From: Isoetes taiwanensis
Taxonomy: Eukaryota > Streptophyta > Lycopodiopsida > Isoetales > Isoetaceae
Direction of reading: 5' to 3'
NCBI GenBank assembly: GCA_021234155.1
Contig: JAJEKV010000036.1
Location: forward strand, 2,658,996-2,722,995
DNA length: 64,000 nt
In this document: one piece after another, positions 12,597 through 23,969 of the stretch
How the letters are laid out: every line of letters begins with the position of its first letter
How positions within the stretch are numbered: the stretch's first letter is position 1
Program-made: the position numbers and the translations under genes
Notes under the pieces: model-generated
The model's input: only the letters and a program-made list of their open reading frames with translations
The model's database searches: none
Told to the model about the DNA's origin: nothing

Positions 12597-13976
12597 TTAG
12601 TCTCTCTCTAATATTCCAATTTGGTTAAAGCCCGAAAATCCGTCCAAGCATGAGAAGCATTCTTTTCCTGCTACAGCATGCAAGACCTCCTCCAGAAAAG
12701 GCAATGGATAATGATCCTTCAACGTGTGCGTATTGAGGGCTCGAAAATCGATGCATATCCTCAAACTGCCATTTTTCTTGAGGATCGGCACAATGCAAGA
12801 CACCCATTCAGGGTGTTGTATTTCAAAAATAAGCTTGGCCTGCAATATCTTTTGCACTTCTGTTTTGATCAACGACAGCAAAAATGGATTTACTTTTCTC
12901 AGCTTCTGTGCAATTGGTTTGGTACCAGGTTTAAAATTGATTTCTAACTGGCCGTACTGTGCAGGAATCCCTTTCAATTCATGATAATCCCAGGCAAACA
13001 CATCTGCCATGTTCTGGAATAGCTGCGTCAATGCATCACACTCAGTCTCAGTCAATTGCTCTCCAATAGAAATGGATCGTTCTTCACCTCCCTTAGTGAT
13101 TTTCAGCAACTGTGTTTTATCTTCTCTACTTGTATCAATCACAAGGATTGGATGTAAATGCTTCAGGTCTTCTTCTTCTAATTCATCCTCGTGTACTGCA
13201 TCTTCAGAAAGTTGTTGCAGCAAGGTTTCTCGGCAAAGGCGATCTGCTTCCGTATTCTCTTCTCGTAGTACATGATGGATCGACCAAGAGGGTAAACATG
13301 CAAGCCTGCTGAGGACTTCATCCATGTATGATTCCATGACTCCATGTTTGGCCCTGTATTCTCCTGTAACTTGTTTGCAGACCAGCATCGAATCTCCATA
13401 GATAGTGAGATGATCAAATGATCGCTTGGCTGCGTCTTCTATTCATATTAAGAGAGCCTCATATTCTGCAGCATTAGAGGTAGCATGGGGGATTATCTTG
13501 CACAACTGCTGAAGTATATTGCCATGGCTGTCCTTGAGTACTGTTCCAGCAGAAGCAAGTTGAGCCTTCTTAGAGATTCCGTCGTCGAACCATAAGAACA
13601 AACTGTTTTTGCCATGAGGTACCTCTTCTTCAATTAGAGGTACTATTTCTCCCTTATATACTTGAGGCATTTGGATTTGCAACTCTCCCATGCCTGCAGA
13701 CTCCAATATATCTTCCCAATCTACAAATAAAGCGTCATGTTCATTCCCTTGCTTGTTAAATAAAGTTGTTGTTCTGAGACCATCAGAGATTGTGCACACT
13801 CCTTGTGACCAAATTGGTCTTGCGTCTACTGCTTTCAGCCATCTCCTCCCTAGCAGCAGATCATATGTATCCATATGATCATGCTCACCTCCGAATGAAA
13901 TAACTACAAAATCTGTGGCGACGGTGATACCATCCACTGCCACTTGAACATTGCAAATCATACCAACAGGCTTCAC
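12597..13976 (-). CDS. Gypsy pol: protease tail, RNase H, and reverse transcriptase fingers
   Basis: This is one frame apart from a single TGA at about 13440. It opens with the protease C-terminal half (DTYDLLLGRRWLKAVDA), passes through an RNase H domain (13230-13605, described separately), an acidic linker, then the start of reverse transcriptase: DVFAWDYHELKGIP, LRKVNPFLLSLIKTEVQKIL, VPILKKNGSLRICIDFRALN, YPLPFLEEVLH and CFSCLDGFSGFNQI, which carries the first catalytic Asp of the palm. The frame breaks at 12597 and the palm resumes in another frame. The placement of an RNase H before reverse transcriptase is unusual. Confidence 0.85.
13230..13605 (-). CDS. Second RNase H domain with complete catalytic set, upstream of reverse transcriptase
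   Basis: RNase H would remove RNA from the RNA:DNA hybrid in reverse transcription. The fold is readable in order: FLWFDDGISKK with the first Asp, ASAGTVLKDSHGNIL as strand 2, SNAAEYEALLI with the catalytic Glu, LTIYGDSMLVCKQVTGEY with the third acid, and VLREENTEADRLCR with the last Asp. All four DEDD acids are therefore present. The only damage is a TGA after EALLI, where plant homologues usually have Gly. The sequence is of the plant/archaeal RNase HI kind (GDS.LV..QV.GEY and EAD.L), not the gypsy kind. Plant Tat-type gypsy elements known to me carry such an extra domain after the native RNase H. Here it sits between protease and reverse transcriptase. Confidence 0.8.
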
Positions 13977-13977
13977 C

Positions 13978-14230
13978 CTATGGTTGGAGAAGCTTTTTGA
14001 GAATAAGCGAGGTTGGGGAGTTCACCTGCAGCTCAAGTTGGCACATGATATGATATGGCATGATATTCAGCCCCGAACCACCATCAAGAATCACCCTAGA
14101 TAGCGCTCCTTCACCCACAACCGCTTCACATGTGAAAATGCCAGGATCAGAGTCATCTGCTATCAAATTTGATGTTGCTTCTGCCGTAACTATTGCTTCT
14201 TCTGAACTAGAGAGTAGCATTTGCCTGTAT
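13978..14230 (-). CDS. Gypsy aspartic protease, N-terminal half
   Basis: A retropepsin-like core is visible: VVGEGALSRVILDGGSGLNI followed by MP, where DGG replaces the usual DTG/DSG of the active site. DGG is a known variant in Ogre/Tat-like plant elements, as I recall them. A frame change separates it from the zinc-knuckle block upstream and from the protease tail (YDLLLGRRWL) downstream. The enzyme would mature the gag-pol polyprotein in the virus-like particle. Confidence 0.7.
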
Positions 14231-14689
14231 GATGGTGCAATTTTACAAAGTGCTCAAATCGATAGTTACCTTTGAATGTTTTTAAGAGAAACTCCAATTC
14301 ATGCATCTGTGACTTAGTCTCCTTCGCTTTGGAAATTGGTGGTGGTGGTGATGGTGCAGCAGGTATCATAGCATGCATTTGCGATGGGACTTCTAGAAAT
14401 GTTACTTTTTTTTTTAGGAATGGGTCTGTATTGTGCAGTGCTTGCTGATTTCTAGTTTGGACTGCCATCACTGATTTGCAGGTTGATTTCTCCTCCTCTG
14501 CTTCTACAAAGAATGAACTAGATTCATCTCCATTGCTTTGCTTTGCTGCATTCTTGTTCATGTACTCTTTAACAGGGCATCTCTCCACCTCATGACCAAC
14601 TTCTTTGCAAAACTCACAAATAGGACACTCTTTCCCATAGTGCCCTTTCTTACTGCATGTTTGGGGTCTGGGTTCGGGAACTCCTGGAA
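14190..14689 (-). CDS. Gypsy gag tail with zinc knuckles
   Basis: The frame carries two overlapping Cys/His clusters (CSKKGHYGKECPICEFC then CKEVGHEVERCPV), the nucleic-acid-binding knuckles of gag. It continues with a proline-rich linker (APSPPPPIS) leading to the protease. The region upstream of the first knuckle is foreign insertion sequence. The C-terminal part overlaps the protease block in another frame, so a small indel lies near 14230. Confidence 0.7.
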
Positions 14690-15068
14690 GACAGCCCTCT
14701 GTGAGGACCCGTGGATCTAACAGGAGAGTCCGGGGGACTATGTCACGCGGGATTTGCAAGAAGAGAAGAAGAAGAAGAAAACAGAACAAATGAGAGGAAA
14801 ACGATAAGCTTCCTTGATATCAATGATGAACATACATGAGCTCTCGCAATAGAGAGAAAAACTGAAAGGAGACAAGACTCAAAACTCATCTAGCCATCAT
14901 ATGCTAGCTCTACTCATATATATAGTACAATGGCCTTGGGCCCAATATAGACACTCTGACTGATCTCGGTGCCGACTCCTGGAAGGAGGCCTGATTTGCA
15001 GGAATGTTGGCGGTGCCTCTTTAAATGCCTAGAATCACGCTGACGCTGACACGGGCGGTGACGGGTCA
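14690..15068. mobile_element. Insertion inside gag, possibly a solo-LTR-like fragment
   Basis: Between gag (ending near 15069) and the zinc-knuckle block (from about 14689) lies about 380 bp with no gag similarity. On the plus strand it begins near TGTGAGGACCCGTGG, has a polypurine AAGAAGAAG run, a TATATATAG motif at 14918-14926, and ends near GGGTCATCA. TG...CA ends and a TATA-like box suit an LTR. No target duplication could be shown, so the identity is tentative. Confidence 0.35.
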
Positions 15069-16190
15069 TCACTTGTCTGAGCGGCGCCTCTTGTTGACGG
15101 ACGCAGGCTTTGACTGCGTGGTCTGCTGCTTGGTCTTCTGCTGAGCCTTTGATGGCTGACCCGTGGCTGACTGAGGATCCTTGAGTTTGACCTGGTCTGT
15201 CGTATGCATGAATAGTCCTGTACCAGGAGGCACAGGACTAACACTGCATTTTGGACATGGCCTCGCCCAACATCTACTCTCAGGATGATTTGGTTTGTGG
15301 CAGTAAGCACATGGCGGGCCTGTGTATTGTAATCTACCATACTGGGGCTTAGCAGCTTGTGTTTTCAATTGTTCCGCCATTTGCTTGGAGAACTCCATAA
15401 GGGCTTGCATACTAGCTTCCAGTCTACTAGTTGCTTTGCTTACTTCGGCAGCTATTTCTTCTTGCATATTCTGCTTCTTTTCTTTGGCTACAGTGTTGCA
15501 TGCATCATCATCAGCATCCCAATCTGGATAGAAATAATCTTTTGGATAGCTTGAAGAACTTTCTTCAAGAAAAGACACAATGGTCTTACTAATTTCGGTG
15601 GCTTTGGTGAGAGCCTTATGTATGGAATCAAATGATCCCATTGTCTGCAGTTTATACATTTTCCTGTATAATTTATGATGTGGTCTGAGACCACGCACAA
15701 AATAATGCACGAAATGCATTGTTGGTGTGGGAATTTTCTTCTCTTTACACTTGAGCAGATAAGCATAAAATCTTTCAACAAAAGTTGGAACACTTTCTCC
15801 TTTTCTGATAATCATGGTATGCGATTCTTGGATGAGATTTCCAGGGGACACTACTACGCCGAATCTGTCCATAAAATTTTGTTTCAGCTCCTCCCATTGA
15901 TTGATGTCACAGCCTTCTTGATATGTGAACCATCTTTTTGCTTCTCCTTTCATAGCCAGACCAAAGGTTGTGATCTTGTCTCCTTTCCTTTTCCCTCCAT
16001 CCGCATAATACTCTTCAAATTGTGATAAAAAACCTTGTGGATTTCCTGTACCATCAAAGGTAGGCATGACGACAGGCATATTGACTTCAATTTGATAAGG
16101 AAAGGTAGCTGGAATAGAAGATGTAGAATTTCCAGAAGCACCAGCAAGATCCATGACAGTTTCTTCGGGCGTGACCTTCTTGGGAGGCAT
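15069..16190 (-). CDS. Gypsy gag (capsid) protein
   Basis: Start chosen at the ATG of MPPKKVTPEETV; an in-frame ATG 12 codons earlier is also possible. The retrotransposon gag core follows: MPTFDGTGNPQGFLSQFEEY, DKITTFGLAMKGEAKRWF, WEELKQNFMDRFG, IRKGESVPTFVERFYAYL and FVRGLRPHHKLYRKMY. A coiled region (KKQNMQEEIAAEVSK) and one zinc knuckle (CAYCHKPNHPESRCW) come next, then a Lys/Gln-rich tail. The frame is open for over 370 codons and is the best preserved part of the element. Confidence 0.85.
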   Translation of the reverse strand: MPPKKVTPEETVMDLAGASGNSTSSIPATFPYQIEVNMPVVMPTFDGTGNPQGFLSQFEEYYADGGKRKGDKITTFGLAMKGEAKRWFTYQEGCDINQWEELKQNFMDRFGVVVSPGNLIQESHTMIIRKGESVPTFVERFYAYLLKCKEKKIPTPTMHFVHYFVRGLRPHHKLYRKMYKLQTMGSFDSIHKALTKATEISKTIVSFLEESSSSYPKDYFYPDWDADDDACNTVAKEKKQNMQEEIAAEVSKATSRLEASMQALMEFSKQMAEQLKTQAAKPQYGRLQYTGPPCAYCHKPNHPESRCWARPCPKCSVSPVPPGTGLFMHTTDQVKLKDPQSATGQPSKAQQKTKQQTTQSKPASVNKRRRSDK

Positions 16191-16399
16191 TTGAGAACTA
16201 CGTAAAAACTTAATGGCCAATAGCATAGAGTCACTTTGATAGCAGCTATCCTGGTAGGATAGCTCGAGACGTTAATGCAGGATATGTCGTTTGGGGTCAC
16301 AACACAGTTGTTGGGACTGTAAGTGATTTGCCATCCTTTTCTAGCATGTTTAATGCTCTTTGCTGATACTTTTGTTTCCTCTTGCAGTTCAATTGCCAC

Positions 16400-17950
16400 A
16401 ACAGAACATGAAGAAAGTACTGTTTAGACTGAACTTGATTATTCACAAATTCAACAAAGAAGCTATTTCTCAATAATAGACTCTAGTGGGGATTTTAAAC
16501 TTTTGAAGAGAGTTAATAATATTGAATGCTTCATCTTTATGTATAATCACGTAAGCAGCAATTTAAACTTGCAAATTAAAAGCAACTAGATATGAACTTA
16601 GTAATTTATTTGCATTCTCCAGGTTGAACAAGCCATTAGACATACAACGCAGAGGTGACCTTTATCAACTTATTGACATGAAGGCTCGTTGAATAAGGCT
16701 ATTTCACGGTACATTTATGTTTACGTAGTTGCAAGTGTCAGCATTTTAGCGATGTTGATGTTGTGCAATTGGTCATTCTCCCTCCTTTAAAAACATAAAT
16801 ACATAAATCGGTCATTCAAGCTGATGGGTATAAAATCAAACATAAAAAGATCGGCTTTCCTGGATGGCTTTGCCGGGTGTAAGGGCATGCTGAGCGGATG
16901 TATAAGAATTTGATGTAATCCTATTCTTTTGTTGTCCAAGACTTTCATAGGCTACACCTTTAGCTAAAAATTGACTTGTCTGATTACCTTAGAGAATGTA
17001 TCATTTGTTGCCAAACTAGCAACAATAGATCAAAGATTACCTTTTCTTTAAGGATGAAAATATGCATAGATTGCAAACCTCATCGAGTCGTGGGAGTATA
17101 TAGGGTGTTCTAAAGAAGTAATGATTGAGATGTTAGTTCGGTATAATTTGTAGATAAATGTCCTTAGATAATATCTACGCCTTAGAAGAGCCATTAGAAC
17201 TTTAGCATATGCATGAGAGATGATTTAAAGAGCAGATGAGCGATCAGAAGATGGAAAATATGGAGTTAGTGTCCCTTTTTTTATTAGAGCTAAGTTAAAA
17301 TGCCTTTTCTGGGTTGCCTGCAGGGCCAACCCTAGGGATCGAGGGGGTAAAAATATATTATGTCATGGATATTCCAAATGGAAGGTGGAGATTCATACAA
17401 GAAGATGATCTGAGGGGTTGCAATTTAATATTTGACATTAACTATAAAAAACCCTTGTGAACTGGGAAGCACTGGCAGTTCGATGGAGCTCATGCATGCA
17501 ACTGTCGAAGTTGTCTTAGATTAGAATTATCTCAATTTCGATTATGATTTCGATCGGTCTTGCATTGTATTTGTTCTCACATTTTTCCTTTTTAGGTTTG
17601 TTCTCAAATTCCTTCATTTGGGTAAGGCCTCCATTCGAATTTCTTCTCAAATTTTTTCTTTCAAATTTGTTCTTCAATTTTTTTCATTCGGACAACCCTT
17701 TGAGCGACAACACCTTGTTTTTGTTGATTCTAAACCTGTGCAATTTTTTTTTTAACAAATCCTAGTTTGATATATCTACAGAGTTCATTCTTTCAAATTA
17801 TACCATCTTATCTTAATACAACAACATATAACAATGCTATATTGTACTAGATTGGATCAAGCCCTAGTTCGAATGACTGAGATCATTTGATTGCATCTAA
17901 AGGCCGAGATTTATCGCATGACTTCCGACTACTGTGATCGATTGTGCTTT
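16400..17950. other. No gene recognised; presumed gypsy 5' flank and beyond
   Basis: AT-rich, no convincing coding signal. The part nearest 16400 should hold the leader and 5' LTR of the gypsy element, but no initiator-tRNA primer-binding site was found there. Confidence 0.4.
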
Positions 17951-17956
17951 GATCTC

Positions 17957-19180
17957 TTAATGGAAAAGAAAAAAGGAAAATGGGAAGAAAAGGGGAATGT
18001 GAAGGGCAAAAATACATGGGTAAAAGGGAAAAGGGAAGGGAAAAAAAGGAAGAGGGAAAGGGCAAGGAAAGGGGAAAAGGGGAGGGAAAAATGGCATGGA
18101 AAATCAAAGGGAACTAGAATAGAAAAATAGAGGGAGAAAGTGGAGGAAAAAAGGGCACTCGAAAAAAAAGGAAGAAGGAAAGGATGGGGAAAGGATAAAA
18201 AGTGAAGGGAAACGGAAGAACCAAAAAAGAATTGGGAGAAGGAGAGGGCAAAAGCGCATGGGAAAAGAAAAAGAAGAAGGCAGGGAGACACGAACCTGGA
18301 AAAAAGGGCACAAGGAAAAGTGGAAGAGAGAAGGGGGAAAGGATATGGGAAAAAGTGGAAGTGGGAAAGGGTGGAGAAAATGAAAAAGGGAAGCAAAAAG
18401 AGATGAGAAAAGGGAAGGGAAAAAAAGAAAAGAGGGAAAGGGAAGAGAAAAATGGCATGGGAAAAAGGAAAGATAAAGGGAAAAGAAGGAAAAAGGGGGA
18501 AAGGGAAAGGGGCACCAGGAAATTGAGAAGAAGGAAAGGGTGGAGAAAAGAGAAAAATGGAAGAGACAAAGAAAAAAGAAAAAAGGGAATAGGAAAAGGG
18601 CAAAAAGAAAAGCATAAAAGGACATGGAGAAAGGGAAGGGAAAAAGAAATATGAAAGGGAAAACAATGAAAGAAAACTTGGAAAAAGGGGCACGAGGAAA
18701 AATGGAAGAGGGAAATGGGAAAAGGGAAAGGGCAGGGGAACATGAAGCAAAAGAAATGGGAAAAGAAAAAGGGGAAGAGGGAAAGGGTTAGGAAAAGAGG
18801 AAAAGAGGAACATAAAAAAAAGGGAAGAGAAATATATGGGGAAAAGGCATGGAAAAAAGGAAAAGGAGAGGAAGGGAGAAAGGGAGAAGGAAATGGAAAA
18901 CAGGCATTAGAAAAAGGTGGAGAAAGGAGGAAAAGAAAAAAGGAAAAGGAAAAGGAAAAAGTTCATCAAAAAAAAAGAAAGGAAAAAAGGAAAATGGGGA
19001 AAGGGAAAGAAAAGGAGGTGGAGGGGGGAAAGGAGTGTGAAAAGGGAAAAAAAAAGGGAAGGGGGGACATGTACATGTAAGGAATGAGAAAAAAGGAAAA
19101 CGAAAAAGAGAAGTGCGTATGGAAAACGAGGATAAGGGAAAAGAAAAAAAGGTAAAGGCAGGAGAGAGCAAATGGCAAAG
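17957..19180. repeat. Homopurine GA-rich tract, about 1.2 kb
   Basis: The plus strand is almost all A and G, made of variable AAAAGGG, GGAAAAGG and GGGAAAGG words with occasional GGCAAGG, GGCATGG or CACGAGG breaks. No fixed period is visible. The complementary strand is homopyrimidine. Long Phe/Ser/Leu/Pro or Lys/Glu/Gly open frames across it are composition artefacts. Such mirror-rich tracts can adopt triplex (H-DNA) structure. Confidence 0.9.
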
Positions 19181-19199
19181 GGTGCGGAAAATGGTGTCA

Positions 19200-21450
19200 A
19201 ATGGTTCAACAATGGAGTACTTTTAAGTTATTCGCTTATGTGTATCATTTACAGGTTCTCAACTTATGCCCAACAACGCTGGGCACTATTCCTAGTGCAT
19301 AGAAAAGTTCCTATTTTTATAAAATTTGCGTCTTTCACATTATAACATGGACAGTGCATTTAGGTGTTTTGTCTAGTGTACAATATATCTCGAGACCCCC
19401 TTAAAGTCATTCAATGTAAGGTAGTTAGGCGCGGGACCCAACATAGCAACGTTGCGTGATGTGTGTGTCGTATTAGACATTGCTAATATAGCATTACGTA
19501 AAAGTCTTCTTGGGGTCGTACTTGACAATCTATGTCATGTCATGATCCTTCATAATAATATGAAAGAGTTGATCCCTTAGATGGATACATCTTCCAATTT
19601 GTGCATTTAGATAGAACACATGCAATGTGGTAATGTCTGTCCAGTATGTACCATAGATGAACTTGTATACTACAACATCTAAGCACTTGTCGAGGTTCGG
19701 CCCTATCTCGTCCAAGGTCGCACTAGCTCTCTTTAAAGGTCGGTCGTAGTGGCCATCGGGTGCTTTGCTTCCTCGGTCGTGGTCATGATGGAGGCGGTTG
19801 GCTATAGTGAAGATGCTGGAGCGATAGGCGTGCTTAGCTGGAGATAGCCTAGACATGTCAGAGCTCGTTTATGAGCATTATCATCAAAAAAATGAAGTGA
19901 GAAGGCATTTATGAATGTGCATCAGCAAACTTTTGATATTAAATTTTTAAAATTGTATGATAAAATTGTGTATGCCGAAGTTCATCGTTGGAGAGAAATT
20001 AAAAAAATACTCTTCCTCTTCCCTCTATGGTAGGCGCTGAACTGTAATCTTCTCAACGACAATTATTTCAAGATGTCAAAGTGCATCTTTATCAAGTTAT
20101 AGCCAGTTAAATTCTCATTAGTGGATTTCTGTTACTGGATTTATAGTATATCCTAAGAAAAAGTCAACTTGACAAGTTTGCCAATTGGCAGGAAATTCAA
20201 AGAATCTCTTGCCTTTCCATCCATTGTAGGCACATTGGATCTTATTCATTTTATTGGACTGCGGGTCGTTGTTGCCTTCATTTTGAAGTTGGATGGCATC
20301 TTCTTAATGCGTTGTGGCCGCTTTCATTCTCATCGACGAACTTCCAATATTGAATTTTTAAAACTAAACGATAAAAATCATGCTTTACAAGTTCGCCAAT
20401 TGACAAAAGTCAATGCATTTTTTTGGGCAAGTTTCCTATTTTGGTACTTTTATAGCTAGATTTTGGCCATATTGACTAAGGTCGCTTTTGGGAAAAAAAA
20501 ATTCATGGAATTTTCTGAATATTACTTGGTCAACTATGGCAAGCTTTGGTCAATGCACCCTCATTTTGGTAACTTTACATACTATGCTATTGACTTAAGA
20601 CATATTCCATTAGGAGCTCCACTAAATGTGCAAGCTGTTGGTAAAGAACCTTACGGCTATGATGCTAGTGAGACACACCCTGACTCCCACACATGGAGTG
20701 AATCACGTGCAAGAGTAGAATGTGTGCCCGAGCCTTGCGATAAAGAGCACACTCAAGCTAGAAAGAAAGGAAAGAAAGGAAGCATATTTTAACGTCACGC
20801 CACTAGGCAGCATCCAACTGGACCACTAGGAATGTTTTATCTCATCTGAAAAACTTGATTCCAAATCTTCACCTCTGTCTATAGATGTCCTATAGATTGC
20901 ACCATTATCCCAAACAACTCTTCACCACTATCTATAGATGTCCATTACTGTTGAAAAGACATTAGCATTTTCAATGAGCAAGGAACCTCGGAGTTCATAT
21001 GGGACACCTACTACTACTAGGAGAGGGTTTCTTCTCCTTAAGAGAAGGTACCGAGTTCCCAAGTAGCTTATTTCATGAAGCAACACATTGCTTTGTCATA
21101 GGCCCGAAGCAGAAGTTAGTAGAAGAGTTCAAGCTAACCCCAAGCATTACCATGTGGGCAAATAAGGTAGCACATGTGAAGACAGAGAGAGAGAGAAAAT
21201 GATTTGAATGATGATGGGAACAAACGACGAGGGTGGCTCATCATCTGCAGAGCCCAACAAGGGCAAAGGTGAGCAGTGGTAGGGGGTAATTAGCTCAGGC
21301 ACTTAGCATGAAATCTCAGGAGGAGCCTAAGAGGCACTACCAAAAAGAGCACGTGCCCTGCTCCCACCAATCACAAAGAAAGGGGGAGCTCAGACATTTC
21401 AGAAGAGACTACCCCCGAAACTATCGCAACTGCATAATGACTAAGAGAAG
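19200..21450. other. No gene recognised; two adjacent plus-strand open stretches
   Basis: Open plus-strand stretches at 20169-20459 and 20463-20792 lie nearly end to end. They encode 96 and 109 residues without motifs I recognise; the second ends in a Lys-rich RKKGKKGS tail. A minus-strand open stretch at 19530-19856 is also unassigned. They may be parts of one degraded element, but that is speculative. Confidence 0.3.
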
Positions 21451-21459
21451 AGCATACTA

Positions 21460-21822
21460 TTGCATCAACTTGCCAGGCAGCAGATCTTGAGCGGAGGGAG
21501 CACAAGCTTAGAAACTCACCTCCTCTTATTAGCATCAAGGAGAAGTCCAAGGTTCAGACCTGGGATAGCTGCTCTCAGGGAGATTCAAAACTTTCAGAGG
21601 AGCATGGACCTTCTGATTGTGAAGATAAAGTTCCAAAGATTAGTTTGTGAAGTAGCACAAGAGTTCAAGACTGATCTTCACTTTCAGAACATATGTCTAA
21701 TAGCATTCAAGAGGCAGCAAAAGCCCTCTTGTTATCTCTCTTTGAAGATACCAATCTATAAGTGGGCAACTACCATACTGAAGGATATACAGTTGGCAAA
21801 GCGCCTTCGAGGCAACAAATGA
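21460..21822 (+). pseudogene. Histone H3 relic, diverged and frameshifted
   Basis: The protein reads QLARQQILSGG (compare the H3 tail QTARKSTGG), then RFRPGIAALREIQNFQRSM and DLLIVKIKFQRLVCEVAQEF, then KTDLHFQN. Those match the alpha-N helix, alpha-1 and loop 1 of histone H3. A frame change near 21690 gives IQEAAKALLLSLFEDTNL (alpha-2) with a TAA right after. A second change returns to TILKDIQLAKRLRG (alpha-3), ending at TGA. Two frameshifts, a stop and many changed core positions (for example KIKFQ for RKLPFQ) exclude a working histone. There is no extra residue in loop 1, so it is closer to canonical H3 than to centromeric CENH3. No intron interrupts it, so a retrocopy is possible. Confidence 0.75.
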
Positions 21823-21839
21823 TAGTCTTAGCATAAATT

Positions 21840-23960
21840 TATTGTACAATTTTTTTTTAAACTAAGTAAATATAATTTTATATCTAGAAGTTTACGTGTA
21901 TTGGTTTGAATAATAAGCTCAAATTGTTAGTTTTTTGCTGACATCAGTGTACTTTATTAACACAGCCCCCCTCCCCAGCCCCCCGAACCTCGTCTTTCAC
22001 TTTTCACTTTTGTGCTTTCAGCTTAGCCTCCTCCTGTGACTTTGCCACAACCATGCTACAACCATCAAGCCTTGGCACCATGGATACTTTTGCTCGCCAG
22101 TTGTGATATACTCAGGGCAAGCATCGCTACATAGCCATGGCTTTTAAAGAAGTTGACCTTACCTTCACCATGGATCTGAGCCTCCAAAAGCATCACTCTT
22201 AGTTCTTGAGGTGGGAACTACTCTTTTACTGGCTAAGCCAACATGCATGGCCAAGCTTTTAGAGTCAGTTTCAGACGGTGAGGAAGATGAACCATAGGAA
22301 GCAAGCACCAATAGGGATCTTGAGGACATGACCTCATAATTGCCTATAATCTCAAGGCCCTAAAGGAGTTAGAAAAGAGTATGCCAAAAACAAGGAAAGC
22401 CATACCGACGCAGCTAACTCTAGATGTAATCCCATCTATCAGAACAGTTGACCCAAACTCAGCCAATTACCAAACAATCATAGTCAGTTCGATGTTTGCA
22501 AAGCCCTTAGCCGACATTCTTGAGCAATAAAATAGAAAAATGGGCTCTGTACTGTGCAAATTGTTGTCCTAGCATTAACGTTTATTCCTGTAACTTTGTT
22601 TTGTTATAGAATTGTATTAGATACAACACTACTAGCAGTCGATTCCAGTCATAAAGAACAAAATTTATGTTGTTATTCATTTCATAGTTTCATAAAGATG
22701 TCATTAACATTTCTATCTTTGCCGTATGAAATTAAAAGCGTAGAACGGATTTGTAAAGAACTAAATATTAGGGCCCTTAATGCAACACTCATTTTATCCA
22801 ACACATACCTGTGTCGACAACTGTGAGGTTCTCGCCAGCAGCTAGCATCTTCGATTCCTTGAATGTGATCTTCCTAGGAATCAATATTAGACAGACGTAC
22901 CTGACAATAAGATAAAATCAAACATGTACATAAATGCTGGCTAATCAAACGTTTGGACCTTTACCACTAAAAGTATCCACTTAGCTTAGAAATGCATGAT
23001 CTCATCATTCTACCAACTACTAGTTATGATGGGCCATGTCAAATCATGAGTATGCACGATGATATTCTCGTAAAGGAAGAAAAAATGAATGTTTAAACAA
23101 ATCTAACCAATTGGATTGTAAAGAATAGATGAATGTAAAAAGAATAGATGAGTGTGAAACACACATTGCTGTAAAGAAATGGGGAGGTCAAGCTCTTATT
23201 TCACCAAGGATATAATACCTTATTCAGGACGGTGTCCATTCAAGCTTCTCACAGTAGGAGAGCAACAAATGATGCCGGTTCTATCCCCTGTTATTTCTGC
23301 CTTGTATACAATAGGCAATATTGGATGGCTGGCCAGTTGGAACTTTAGAAAGATGATCTCAGACTCTTGAGCTAATCTTTGGACAAACTATCACTTTGAT
23401 GCACTAGCAATATCTAGCAAATTTAGTCATAAATCATCTTCTCCCCATTTTATCCTTAGACTATATTTATTTATTTTATTTTATGTATCTAGCTCACGTA
23501 GGGCCTTGAAAGACCATGGAGCCTGAAAACTTTTACAATTTCAGCAGTAGAGACCGGTGTGCAATAAGTGTAGACAATCTTTAGTCGTCCGCCTTAGACC
23601 ATTCGCGCAAGCTAGCCAATAATCTAAAAATTTGGACCATTTCTGGATTTATGCGTGTCATCCATATTAATATCCATATAGGTGAAAAAACTTCTAGAGG
23701 AAATAAACATTCTTTTGCTGCAGTTGTGTGCTAGATAGGTTGCTCATGGTCACTGCTGAACAAAAGGCAGCAGAACAACATGGGGCATACTTTGGTCAGC
23801 TGCGTCCTCGATCACCTCACGAGCATGTCTAATGCTCTTACATAGTTGCCATTCATGACATATATTCAAGGAATATTCCGCAAACACCACAAGCTCGCCT
23901 AGGGTTTGCCATTCGGGCAACCCAAAAGCAACTGCTAGAACAGCAGCTCGCCAGAGCTAA
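21840..23960. other. No gene recognised
   Basis: A plus-strand stretch near 22360-22530 is open with KALKELEKSMPKTRK and later residues, but no family is evident. The rest is AT-rich and stop-dense. Sequence just upstream of 24000 could contain the promoter of the pentatricopeptide gene; no clear TATA box was assigned. Confidence 0.35.
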
Positions 23961-23969
23961 GTTCTGAGC

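Noticed and set aside
17929-19212. Long open frames up to 294 codons rich in Phe/Ser/Pro or Lys/Glu/Gly
   Set aside because: They follow from the homopurine composition, occur in several frames at once, and have no start or motif support.
21460-21822. Centromeric histone CENH3
   Set aside because: Loop 1 (EFKTDLHFQN) has canonical H3 length and sequence; CENH3 has a longer, different loop.
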